From the IMG/VR virus record IMGVR_UViG_3300042882_001169, positions 1 through 64,000 of that record: 64,000 nucleotides of DNA; one strand, written 5' to 3'. Below are positions 7,370 through 16,800 of the stretch, piece after piece. Origin of the DNA: a virus. Each line of letters opens with the position of its first letter. Position 1 is the stretch's first letter. Both the position numbers and the translations under genes were made by a program. Below the pieces are notes generated by a model. The model was not told the DNA's origin, searched no databases, and worked only from the letters and a program-made list of their open reading frames with translations.

Positions 7370-10057
7370 ATGTATCCAAACAATAACTGTGACGATTGTC
7401 CACCATGTCCTGGTACTATAACACCATTGCCGCTTCCAGATTTATCTGGATTATGTGGTGATGAATATAATGCTGCTTGTGTAATATATACAGGTCCAGA
7501 TATTACTTGTTTAGGTATTGAATCTGGAATGACTTTTTTAGAAGTATTAGCTATTTTTAATAATATTTTACCTAATTGTAATTGTTGTGAAAAAGTACCA
7601 GTAAACTGTGTTGTTGGACCATGGGGTCCATGGAGTCAATGTGAATGTTATTATGAAGATGAGTTATTAGTTTGTGGCAGAGAAAAACGTACAAGAAGTG
7701 TTATTACACCTCCTCAAAATGGAGGAACAGCTTGTCCACCATTAGTTGAATATAGACCATGTGATCTTCCAGATGTATGTTTTACTTTTGGTAGTGAGTT
7801 CTGTGACACACAACCTGATCCTATACAGTTTTTATTATCTCCTACAGGTTTACTTAATGGTAAACCATATTATAAATTAGACTTTGATTGTGAAGGATTT
7901 AGTGATGATTTTTATGTTTGGTATAATGATAATACTGACTTATGGAGCTTTACACCTGAATTAGGTACTCCTGTACCTGGAACTCAAACATTAAATAATG
8001 GTGGTAACTATTTACCAATAAGTAATGAAACTACTCAAAAATGGAGTTCGTGTGAATCTTGTGGTAATTATTTAGTTCAATCACAAACATCAACATGTCC
8101 TGAAGTAAAAATGTGTTTTCAATATACTGTTTTAATACCTTCATTAGGTCAAACGTTTACATACTATGCATATGTTGCACCTGGTCAATTACTTGATTTA
8201 AGTTTTCCTGTTTATAGTTGGGATATTAATACACCTGACGGTCAATTTGAAATAACAGTTCAACATGATAATAATGGAGGATGGACTATGTTTTATCAAA
8301 CTGGATTTTTTGATCCAGTTATGGGTTCTACTTTAGATACAGACACTTTTAATCCTATTAGCACATCAGTTATTCAATGGGAAAACGAAGAAGCTTCACT
8401 TGTTCAAATGACATCGTCTACTTTAGGAGGTCCTTGTGTACAACCACCGGATGTTCCTTGTGTACTTAATTGTGGTCCTTGGTCAGCGTGTGTAGGAGGT
8501 ACGCGTACACGTACATGTACTGTTACAACTCCTCCTTCAGGAAATGTTCCACCATGCCCTCCACTTATACAAACAGAGGTGTGTTCTGTACCAAGTTGTT
8601 TTCCGCCTACTGCTGTTGTAGCAACTCAAACAGGTTCTGCAGTTGTTATATCATTTACTGGTGTTTCTGGTGCAGCAAGTTATCAAGTAAGTTACTCAAT
8701 TGATGGAGGTACTCCGGTAGTTTTATCAGGAGCAACATCTCCAATAACATTACCATATACTTGTGATGCAACATACACAGGTACTATTGTTACACAATGT
8801 ACAAATGGTGTAACAAGTAGTCCTGTTTCTTGGGGACCTATAACTACAGATGCATGTGCATTTTGTAATACAGAACCTGCAAGACCAATGATAGGTGGAT
8901 ATGGAATAACAGCACCTGCAGGGCAAACAATTGCATTAGGTGCATCAAATGATACTACTTTTGCTTTAGCTAACTTAAACTTTGGAAGTGGTAGAGCAAT
9001 TTACGACATAACTCTTACTCCATTAGGATATGTTTATTCTGGGTGGTTTTCGAGTGTATCAAGTACAGGTTTTCCAGTAGTTTCAGGATTAGGAAGTATT
9101 GTATTAATTAATTGTGATTTTACTCCTAATACAACATTTTTTGGTTCAGGTTTTAGTACAAATTCGCCAGGAGTTCCTACATATATTAAAAAAGTAATAT
9201 ACGATGCAAATACAAATAGACTATATGTTGCAGGAAACTTTGTTAGTTATAAAGGAGTTCTTTGTACACCAGGATTTGTAGTTTTAAATGCTACTACTGG
9301 TAACATTGATACAACATTTGCTACAAGTACAGTAGGTGCTGTAAGCAGTCTTGGGGCAGCGATTGTAAATGATATTACAATTCAACAAGATGGTAAAATA
9401 TTAGTTGGCGGTGTGTTTACAAGTATGTATGGAAACAACGCTTGTAAGTATTTATGTAGATTTACACCTGCAGGGGTTGTTGATACAAGTTTAAATTTAG
9501 GAGTAAGTTTTACTTATTCAACACCAGTATTATTAAGTGTAGAAACAATACTATCAAATTCAGCAGGAGACATCTTTGTAGGAGGAGTTTTTGATACGTA
9601 TCAAGGTGTATCAAGAAGTGGAATTGTGAAAATGTCTTCAACGGGTGCAATTAACACAACATTTAATCCTGGAATAATTGGTATTCCTATAGGTTGTGCA
9701 TCTCGAAGTGTTTATAAAATTGTATATCAAGGTACACAATTGTTAATTGGTGGCTCTTTTAATTCATTTAATGGAGGTGGTACACCTGGCGGTTTTGCAA
9801 GAATTAGTGATACTACTGCAGCATTTGATTCATCATTTACTTTATATACACCAGTAGGAGCATGTCCAGAAGTAAGACACATTGTTGTTAAAAATAATAA
9901 AATATATTTAGGAACTACATACACCCAGTATGGTCCAAGCACAAAAGCAAAATATTATATCTTAAATTCAAATGGTACTATATCAACCACAACAACTGTA
10001 AATATTACAGGAGGAACTGGATCTGCTATTAGAGCTATTTTGTTAGTACCTTTTTAA
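7370..10057 (+). CDS. Multidomain adhesin: docking module, two TSP1-like domains, FN3, delta-60 propeller
   Basis: An 895-aa protein with clear domain order. Residues 27-77: shared module ACVIYTGPDITCLGIE ending in CNCC. 82-132: thrombospondin type 1-like (GPWGPWSQC, then KRTRS, then paired Cys). 159-230: NGKPYY domain. 362-410: second TSP1-like domain (GPWSAC, TRTRTC, CPPLIQTEVC). 410-494: FN3-like. 520-880: several delta-60 (DUF5122-type) propeller repeats such as DGKILVGGVFTSM and GDIFVGGVFDTY, each followed by a G-x-I/V-D/N-T-x-F ending. TSP1 domains are best known in animal and parasite adhesion proteins, so their presence here is unusual. I infer a long receptor-binding fibre. Two hairpins close the unit directly downstream. 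Confidence 0.7.
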   Translation: MYPNNNCDDCPPCPGTITPLPLPDLSGLCGDEYNAACVIYTGPDITCLGIESGMTFLEVLAIFNNILPNCNCCEKVPVNCVVGPWGPWSQCECYYEDELLVCGREKRTRSVITPPQNGGTACPPLVEYRPCDLPDVCFTFGSEFCDTQPDPIQFLLSPTGLLNGKPYYKLDFDCEGFSDDFYVWYNDNTDLWSFTPELGTPVPGTQTLNNGGNYLPISNETTQKWSSCESCGNYLVQSQTSTCPEVKMCFQYTVLIPSLGQTFTYYAYVAPGQLLDLSFPVYSWDINTPDGQFEITVQHDNNGGWTMFYQTGFFDPVMGSTLDTDTFNPISTSVIQWENEEASLVQMTSSTLGGPCVQPPDVPCVLNCGPWSACVGGTRTRTCTVTTPPSGNVPPCPPLIQTEVCSVPSCFPPTAVVATQTGSAVVISFTGVSGAASYQVSYSIDGGTPVVLSGATSPITLPYTCDATYTGTIVTQCTNGVTSSPVSWGPITTDACAFCNTEPARPMIGGYGITAPAGQTIALGASNDTTFALANLNFGSGRAIYDITLTPLGYVYSGWFSSVSSTGFPVVSGLGSIVLINCDFTPNTTFFGSGFSTNSPGVPTYIKKVIYDANTNRLYVAGNFVSYKGVLCTPGFVVLNATTGNIDTTFATSTVGAVSSLGAAIVNDITIQQDGKILVGGVFTSMYGNNACKYLCRFTPAGVVDTSLNLGVSFTYSTPVLLSVETILSNSAGDIFVGGVFDTYQGVSRSGIVKMSSTGAINTTFNPGIIGIPIGCASRSVYKIVYQGTQLLIGGSFNSFNGGGTPGGFARISDTTAAFDSSFTLYTPVGACPEVRHIVVKNNKIYLGTTYTQYGPSTKAKYYILNSNGTISTTTTVNITGGTGSAIRAILLVPF

Positions 10058-10087
10058 AATGTTTAGTTTGTTGGTTTTCTAAACATT
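10058..10087 (+). terminator. Hairpin directly after the adhesin stop codon
   Basis: AATGTTTAG (10058-10066) pairs over 9 bp with CTAAACATT (10079-10087). No T-run follows, so on its own it is more likely a 3'-end stabiliser placed before the true terminator at 10095-10128. Confidence 0.55.
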
Positions 10088-10094
10088 GAAAGAC

Positions 10095-10128
10095 ACCCTC
10101 TTGTAGAAATATGGGAGGGTTGTTTTTT
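10095..10128 (+). terminator. Rho-independent terminator
   Basis: ACCCTC (10095-10100) pairs with GAGGGT (10115-10120) across a 14-nt loop, followed by TG and six T (10123-10128). It ends the adhesin block. Confidence 0.75.
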
Positions 10129-10147
10129 ATAATAAATAATTACTACA

Positions 10148-10165
10148 TTTGTATAACTCCAAATA
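10148..10165 (+). promoter_or_regulatory. Candidate promoter (divergent motif copy)
   Basis: TTTGTATAACTCCAAATAC resembles copy 3 (TTTGTAAATTCTAAATG at 30003) with one extra base. It follows the terminator and lies just before the ATG at 10175. TTTG is the Bacteroidota -33 element. Weakest member of the set. Confidence 0.3.
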
Positions 10166-10174
10166 CTTAATACT

Positions 10175-11443
10175 ATGACTCTTATCACAAAATTGGTATA
10201 CCAAGGATTAAAAAGAAAAAAGTCTAATCAAGAAGAAGCAATAAGATTGGGTCTTTCTTTATCAGATTACAAGATAATTAAAAAAGAAGTTACCGATACA
10301 ATTTATAATCTTGAGGATAACACAGAAATTAATGATGAACTGTTTATCAAAATTGGAAACAGGATCATGAAATCAAAAGAAGAGGTTTCAAAAGTAACAG
10401 AAGTACATCACAACGAAGATGCAGGAACACGTAAAATTACCGGTATATCTTCAACAGAACCAAAAACTCCTGATGAAATTATAAAACTGTTAGGAATAGA
10501 CACAACAAAATGGAAGTTATCACAGTTTTGGAATAAAGAACAAAATAGTAAATGGTTAATATCAGCATTAATAACAAAACTTCCTGAAGCACAAATAATA
10601 CAAGAATCATTTTTACAACAACTTGTAACTTATAAGTTACCTACTTACACAAAAGTTGACCCTATACACTTAAACTCAGTATCAACTGAAAAAGTGTGTG
10701 GGGTTATTTCATTACAGGATCTTCACTTTGGCAAACCTGGAAATGAAAACATGGAAAAAATAATGGACACTGCGTTATTATATCTTGTAGGTAAGGCGTA
10801 TAAGAACTATCACTTAGATAAAATTGTATTTATCATTGGACCAGATACTCTTAATATGGACACTTTTGATGGAACGACTACAAAAGGTACACCGGTAGAA
10901 AATTCAGAAGTTGCTACTAAAGCATATATCAAAGCGTTTGACGCTGTATGTAATGGTATTAATAGACTTAAACAGTTTTGTGACAAACTTGAAGTAGTAT
11001 TTATACCCGGTAATCATGATAGATTATCTTCTTATCATATGATCCACGCAGCATCGCAAGTATTTCGAAATGATTATGATATATCATTTAATGTAGAATA
11101 TGCAGAACGTAAAGTAATTGTGTACGGTAAAAATATGATTGCAGTAGAACATGGGGATGTATCTTCTAAAAACAATCCGTTAGTATATGCTGTTGAGTTT
11201 CCAACTGAATGGGGCAACTCTACTCATCGTATTTTATATACTGGACATTACCATGGTAGAAAAACAAAAGAGGTAATTACAGAAAATGAAGAGCAAGGAT
11301 TTGTTACGCGTATTATTCCTGCACTTACATCTTCTGATTATTATCATTATCATAATAAATGGACTGGTAATCAAAGAGCTGCAATAATGCATATACACGA
11401 AGCAGATAAAGGATTGATATCTGAATTTGTGTACACAGTGTAA
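10175..11443 (+). CDS. Calcineurin-like metallophosphoesterase
   Basis: A 422-aa protein with all metallophosphoesterase motifs in order: D182-x-H184 (DLHFG), D224 with N227 (GPDTLN in place of the usual GDxxN), G279-N280-H281-D282, H326 (EHGD) and H358-x-H360 (GHYHG). These residues bind two metal ions and hydrolyse phosphodiester or phosphomonoester bonds. Residues 1-170 form an extra region with an helical part and a small basic domain (KWKLSQFWNKE), which could bind nucleic acid. Members of this family in phages include nucleases and DNA-repair exonuclease-type enzymes; the substrate cannot be told from sequence. It has its own promoter candidate and sits between structural blocks. Confidence 0.8.
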   Translation: MTLITKLVYQGLKRKKSNQEEAIRLGLSLSDYKIIKKEVTDTIYNLEDNTEINDELFIKIGNRIMKSKEEVSKVTEVHHNEDAGTRKITGISSTEPKTPDEIIKLLGIDTTKWKLSQFWNKEQNSKWLISALITKLPEAQIIQESFLQQLVTYKLPTYTKVDPIHLNSVSTEKVCGVISLQDLHFGKPGNENMEKIMDTALLYLVGKAYKNYHLDKIVFIIGPDTLNMDTFDGTTTKGTPVENSEVATKAYIKAFDAVCNGINRLKQFCDKLEVVFIPGNHDRLSSYHMIHAASQVFRNDYDISFNVEYAERKVIVYGKNMIAVEHGDVSSKNNPLVYAVEFPTEWGNSTHRILYTGHYHGRKTKEVITENEEQGFVTRIIPALTSSDYYHYHNKWTGNQRAAIMHIHEADKGLISEFVYTV

Positions 11444-11475
11444 TATAATTGGACAAATCCTTTAATATGTTCTTA

Positions 11476-11498
11476 TTTTTTAGTAAATTCTTAATGTA
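11476..11498 (+). promoter_or_regulatory. Candidate phage promoter (motif copy 2)
   Basis: TTTTTTA followed by GTAAATTCTTAATGTA (core 11483-11498) lies 8 nt before the ATG at 11507. If it is a promoter the message would be almost leaderless. The downstream TAGTTTATG overlaps the start codon and resembles a Bacteroidota TAnnTTTG -7 box. Confidence 0.45.
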
Positions 11499-11506
11499 AA
11501 TAGTTT

Positions 11507-12079
11507 ATGAATAAACCAAACTTAAATGCACCACGATTCAGAAAAATGACAGATGGTACATTGAATACAGATTTTATAAAGATGTTGAAAGAAAAAGTTC
11601 CAGCATCTGCTAATTTAACAAGTCAGCAAATAAAATCTATAGTGAGCACGTTTAATAAAAACATGTGGCACTCAGTAATTGATAAACGAGATGGTGTTGA
11701 ACTGCCCGAACAAATCGGACATTTATTTGTTGGAACTTGTCCACCACCGAAAAGAAAAAATATTGACTTCAAAGCAAGTGAAGAATATTTACAAACTGTT
11801 CAACATAGAAACTATGAGAGTGACCAGTATCTTGCAAAAATATTTTTTACAACCTTTGGAAGTAAATATAGATTTAAGAATCATGAATTGTGGGCATTTG
11901 ATGCAACAAGAGAATTTAGTAGAACAGTAAGTGCTACTTATCCTGAAAATTGGAAAAAGTATTTACAAGTTGATCCTAAAGTAAAAATCTCAAATATCTA
12001 TAAATCAGACTCTTATAAGTTAGATAAAAAAGATGAAGAACAAGAACTTATTAAATACTATGATGAGTTCGATTTATAA
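11507..12079 (+). CDS. Conserved phage protein of unknown function (190 aa)
   Basis: A basic N-terminal half and an acidic C-terminal end. Features are VIDKRDGVELPEQIGHLFVGTC, then an HRNYESDQYLAKIFF segment, then YRFKNHELWAFDATREF and YPENWKKY. The pattern looks like a compact alpha/beta protein that I have seen in large environmental phages without assigned function. It begins a unit with the two neck candidates (8 nt gap to the next gene), so it may be an assembly factor. An alternative internal frame in the +1 phase is a shadow. Confidence 0.55.
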   Translation: MNKPNLNAPRFRKMTDGTLNTDFIKMLKEKVPASANLTSQQIKSIVSTFNKNMWHSVIDKRDGVELPEQIGHLFVGTCPPPKRKNIDFKASEEYLQTVQHRNYESDQYLAKIFFTTFGSKYRFKNHELWAFDATREFSRTVSATYPENWKKYLQVDPKVKISNIYKSDSYKLDKKDEEQELIKYYDEFDL

Positions 12080-12087
12080 ATAAAATT

Positions 12088-12759
12088 ATGATAGCAATAG
12101 GTGAAGTTTTATCAAGAGTACGTAATCAAATCAAAGCAGTAAAGCAAGACGCTTTCCTTACTGATAGATTCTTGTATTCTATGGTGATGAAGCATGCAAA
12201 AATGCTTGTACGTAGACAAGATATTCAGAACAGAATAATGAAATTCAACAGTGTATTTCAGATTTTGAATTATGTAGAACTTATTGAAGTAGATCGTGCT
12301 GAATCACAGTGTCACTGCATCACATCCGGATGTACATTTAAACGTACAAAAAATAAATTACCTAATATGATGGAGGGTCACTGGGGTCCTATCTTCAGAG
12401 CTGTTAACTCATTAGATTTGTCAGAAGAAGTGATACCTACTTATCCAAATGTATTTGAAAAGATGTCTAATCAAAAGACTTTTAAATACAATAAAAAGAA
12501 ATATTACTGGTATATGGATGGTCACATCTATTTTCCAAATCTTGAATGGGATGCTGTTAGAATTGAAGGTGTATTTGAAGGTGACATAAGTGGTTATAAT
12601 TGCGACACTACTGATGACTGTACATTTATTCAAGACAAAAATTTTGCTATTCCTGAATATTTATATGCAGAGATAGAACAAAATGTTATTAAAGACTTAG
12701 GAGCAATGATGGCTGTTCCGTCAGATCCTCAACAAGATAATAGAAACATAATTAACTAA
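12088..12759 (+). CDS. Putative neck/ring (head-tail connector) protein 1
   Basis: A 223-aa protein. The N-terminal helices (IGEVLSRVRNQIKAVKQD, FLYSMVMKHAKMLVRRQD) and the end (IPEYLYAEIEQNVIKDLG) resemble the small connector proteins that precede the nozzle gene in crAss-like phages. A beta part in the middle contains a CHC..C cluster at about residue 75. In crAss-like phages ring proteins join portal and tail. The assignment rests on order (this gene, then the 12768 product, then a nozzle-like giant) and general character, not on a motif I can prove. Confidence 0.5.
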   Translation: MIAIGEVLSRVRNQIKAVKQDAFLTDRFLYSMVMKHAKMLVRRQDIQNRIMKFNSVFQILNYVELIEVDRAESQCHCITSGCTFKRTKNKLPNMMEGHWGPIFRAVNSLDLSEEVIPTYPNVFEKMSNQKTFKYNKKKYYWYMDGHIYFPNLEWDAVRIEGVFEGDISGYNCDTTDDCTFIQDKNFAIPEYLYAEIEQNVIKDLGAMMAVPSDPQQDNRNIIN

Positions 12760-12767
12760 TTTGCATT

Positions 12768-13871
12768 ATGGCGTTAACTGAATCACAATATAGAACTTTC
12801 GATGACTTATTAGACAGTGTAAGAATTGATTTGTACACGTGGGATCTTGAAGGATTAATTTCACCTCAGCAACTAATTAAAGTTGCTATACGTGTAAATT
12901 ATGACTTAGGTCTACGTATAAATCAATCACGTTCAAAAGCAATTGAAATACATAAAGGAAAAGGAAAACTTCCTCAAGACTTTTATGTAATGAACTTTGG
13001 ATTAGTATGTGAAGAACATTATACTGAAGATATACCTACGTATAATAAAACATATACTGAAGGTATTTTAGAAGGTATTGCTCTTTCAGAAAACTTTTTG
13101 GCAGATAAATTTGTTAATCAGTCTACTACTTTTACTGACATTACGCAAGGTTCAAACATCATTAATCATCAATTACATACACAAAACATAATTGTTCAGG
13201 CGTTTGGTCCTGATGGTGTTGCATTAGATTTTGATATTAATATTATTGATTCTGACAACATTAATATCATATCAACTTCTATGACTACTATAACTAATGT
13301 TAAAGTAATCATTATGGGAGCTAAAATAAGTACAATGGGTACAGGTTCTGGATCTTGTCCAGCATTACTTGATTGTGCAGCTGACGGTACTCCTCATGTG
13401 CACTATGTTACAAACGGTAAAAGAACTGATAGTAGAAGTTTAATTCCATTAAGAATGCACAGGTCTAAATCAGTATCTGCTGATTGCTTTAACTTAAATG
13501 TAAAAGGTAGATATGATGCATATATAAAAAATGGATTTATTCATGTCAATTTTGATGAAGGTGTTATCTATGTTAATTATCAATCTTTAATGGAAGATGA
13601 TGATGGTAACTTATTAATACTGGATCATCCTTACTGTAATGAATATTATGAGTACGCAATTAAACAACGTATTTATGAGAATTTGTTTATGAGTGGTGAA
13701 AATGTTGCCAATCATTTACAATTAATGGAACAAAAACTACGTGGTGCACGTGCTAATGCATTATCATTTGTCAATACTCCTGACTTTAGAGAAATGAAAG
13801 ACTTATGGGAAATGAATAGAAGAGCACAATATCACAATTATTATAACATGTTTAAAAGTTATATGTACTAA
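12768..13871 (+). CDS. Putative neck/tail-adaptor ring protein 2
   Basis: A 367-aa protein. The N-terminal helical part (FDDLLDSVRIDLYTWDLEGLISPQQLIKVA) is followed by a beta insert with a histidine/cysteine cluster. The C-terminal signature is GVIYVNYQSLMEDDDGNLLI, then YCNEYYEYAIKQRIYENL. The 'IYVNYxxxxxDxxGxxLI ... AIkyRIyEnL' pattern is typical of phage tail-adaptor and tail-tube-like proteins of podoviruses. The last 80 residues are a long helix. It ends 3 nt before the nozzle-like giant. Confidence 0.6.
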   Translation: MALTESQYRTFDDLLDSVRIDLYTWDLEGLISPQQLIKVAIRVNYDLGLRINQSRSKAIEIHKGKGKLPQDFYVMNFGLVCEEHYTEDIPTYNKTYTEGILEGIALSENFLADKFVNQSTTFTDITQGSNIINHQLHTQNIIVQAFGPDGVALDFDINIIDSDNINIISTSMTTITNVKVIIMGAKISTMGTGSGSCPALLDCAADGTPHVHYVTNGKRTDSRSLIPLRMHRSKSVSADCFNLNVKGRYDAYIKNGFIHVNFDEGVIYVNYQSLMEDDDGNLLILDHPYCNEYYEYAIKQRIYENLFMSGENVANHLQLMEQKLRGARANALSFVNTPDFREMKDLWEMNRRAQYHNYYNMFKSYMY

Positions 13872-13874
13872 GAC

Positions 13875-16800
13875 ATGGCTGAGGAAACTAAAAATACAGG
13901 AAACCCACGATTGATTAATAGTTTTATAAAAGGAATGCAGAAGGATACTACCGATGTGTATGTACCTGATGGCGTTTGGTTTAATGCTATTAATGCAATT
14001 AACAATGCTCATAATGGGGAAGCAGGAGCAATTGGTAATGAGCAATCTAATTTAGAGTGTTCTACATTTCCATATACAGTAATTGGTATTATACACAAAT
14101 ATAAAACAGAATGGGTTATATTTTCAACAGATAATGTAAATTCTGAAATTGGAATATTTGATGAAGCAGATTGTTCGTATAGAACACTTGTTAATGATGC
14201 ATGTTTAAACTTTAGTACTTTTAATTTAATTACCGGAGCTTCTAAAGAAAACTATGATTGTTCTTATTCAGTATACTGGCAAGATAATTTGAATCCTGAT
14301 AGAGTAATGAATTTGGATTCAGATAAAATTCCATACATATGTTATCCACAACTTGTTAATGTAGATAAAACATGGAACAACTATACTGTTACTAAAGCAA
14401 TACCTCCAAACCTTTGTGGAACAGCTGTTGCACCAGTATCAGGTGGAAATCAAACTGTAACAACTCAACACAGTTTAGGTCCAACATTTGGAGTTGTTAC
14501 TATTGATTTTTGTTTTTTTGTACAAGAAGATAGAATGCAAGTATGGTTTGATGCAGATCCTAATACAGATCCTCCTACATTAGATACCGGTTGTATTTCA
14601 ACTGGTCCTGCGGGTTCAGGTGCTGGTACTCCTGGTGTATGTCCTACTTGTAGATGTGGTGATCAAGCTGGTGAACCTTCTTCAATTTCATTTAATAAAT
14701 TTACTACAACAGATTTTTGTACTGTAAGAATTACAGGAAATTGTATAGGAAATGATCCAAGTACATTATGGGATTACAGAGTCAATTGTCCAGTAGTGAC
14801 ACCAGAAACTCCCCCAATGCCTATTATATCAACTGGTATTTTTTATATAAATGAAAATAATGATTTAGTTGAAGTTCCAAATTTAGATTATGGACAAAGT
14901 ATTACTATATGTGTATTAGAAGGAAGTCTTGATGTGACTAATATTGCTGAAGGATATGATGTGTCAGAACCTGGTGATGTATGTCTTAATATTAACGAAC
15001 TTATACCAGATCCAGATGCATGTGGTGCTGAATGTTGTACTTCACAATTAGATTGTGATGCATTAAGATTGCATCCATTAATACAACAACCATGTGTTAC
15101 TGTAAATAAATCACAAGGTTCTGGACAATTAAACAATGGTTCTTATCAAGCAGTTATTGCATATTCTGAGAACGGTATTAAACTTACTGATTACAGTATG
15201 CCAAGTAATGCACAATCATTATGGGACCATACTGGAATGGGCGGATCAATTGATATAATTGTAGACAACTTAGATCCAAATTTTGACGAATATGAGTTAG
15301 TAGTTATTGCAACTATTAATCAACAATCTGTTGCTAAAAAAATTGGATACTATTCTACAACTCAAAGAAAAGTGCATTTAGATTTATACAATGCTTCTTT
15401 AATTACAGTTGAGTTATCTCTTATTCCTTTAAGAAAAGTGATATATGAGAAGAGTGAAAAAATGTTTGATATTGCAGGATACTTGTTAAGATCAGGTGTC
15501 ACTTCACAAGCATTTATTAATTATCAACCGTTAGCAAATCTTATACAAACAAATTGGGTTGCAGTAGAATATCCAGCAAGTTATTACTGGGATGGTGGAC
15601 ATGAGGTAGGATACTACAGAGATGAGGTATATTCATTTTTTATTAGATGGGTATATAAAACAGGTGCTCGTTCTGCATCGTTTCATATTCCCGGAAGACA
15701 AGCGACAGCCAGTGATCTTGTTTTATTACCAATATCAAATCCTGATTTACTTATTAATACTCGTAGACGTACATGGCAAGTTTATGATACGTCATCTATT
15801 ACGAGTACTCCAGCTGAAGATAGACCTGATGGTGGTGTAATTGTTGCTCGTGGAGACATGGCATATTGGGAATCTTCAGAGTTGTATCCTAATAATCATC
15901 CTGAAATATGGGGTGACTTATGTAATGAACCAATTAGACATCACAAGATGCCTTCTAATGAAACTATTCACATACATGACACAACAGGTACAAGAATAAT
16001 TATTCTTGGTGTAGAGTTTACTAATATAAAACAACCGGTTGATAACGATGGTGTGCCAGTTGAAGATATTGTAGGATATGAAATTCTTCGTGGATCCCGT
16101 GAAGGAAACAGAAGTATTCTTGCAAAAGGTATGTTTAATAATATGATACAGTATGACATGCAAAATACTGTAACACAAAAAGGGTTATTTCAAAACTATC
16201 CGTACAATGATGTAACTACAACAGATCCTTTTTTACAATCTTATAATAATACGGTCAACAATAATTTGCAAGTGCAAGACACTATATTTTCATTTCATGC
16301 ACCTGAAAATAATTTAGTACGACCATATGTAGGTGGTGGTGGACATGTAAAACTTTATACTGAAGAAATTGGTTTAGCTGAAATATATGGTATTATTCCA
16401 TATAAACATCCACGCTTTAAATTTATACATGATGATTTTTTTGCAGTAGCTGTTATTGTTTCTACAGGTATTGCATTGTTAACATTATTTGGTAATCAAT
16501 CTGTCACAACAGGTTCTACAGGACATTCAACATATTTAGGTGGTGAAACACATCAGTGGGGAGCACCTTACGGAATTGGTGTAGAAAATGTTTTAAGAAC
16601 TCCTGGTGCAGCTCCAGGAACTGGAAGTTATGATACACACTTAACAACAGCAACCGCTGGAGGTACTGCAAACGTAATAGCAGGTATACTTCAAAATAAT
16701 ATTAATGCTGCTGCAAATGGTGCTCAATCAGGTAGTACTGGTGTCATTAATATTGCAGCAACTATTGCTACTATTGTTGTTGCAGGATTAACTGCATCAT

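Noticed and set aside
8470-8703. A 77-aa plus-strand frame inside the adhesin gene
   Set aside because: It lies in another phase of the second TSP1/FN3 region, is rich in Cys and Tyr by translation of the same repeats, and has no leader.
11450-11475. GGACAAATCC as a terminator after the phosphoesterase gene
   Set aside because: Only a 3-bp stem can form, with no clear T-run directly after it.
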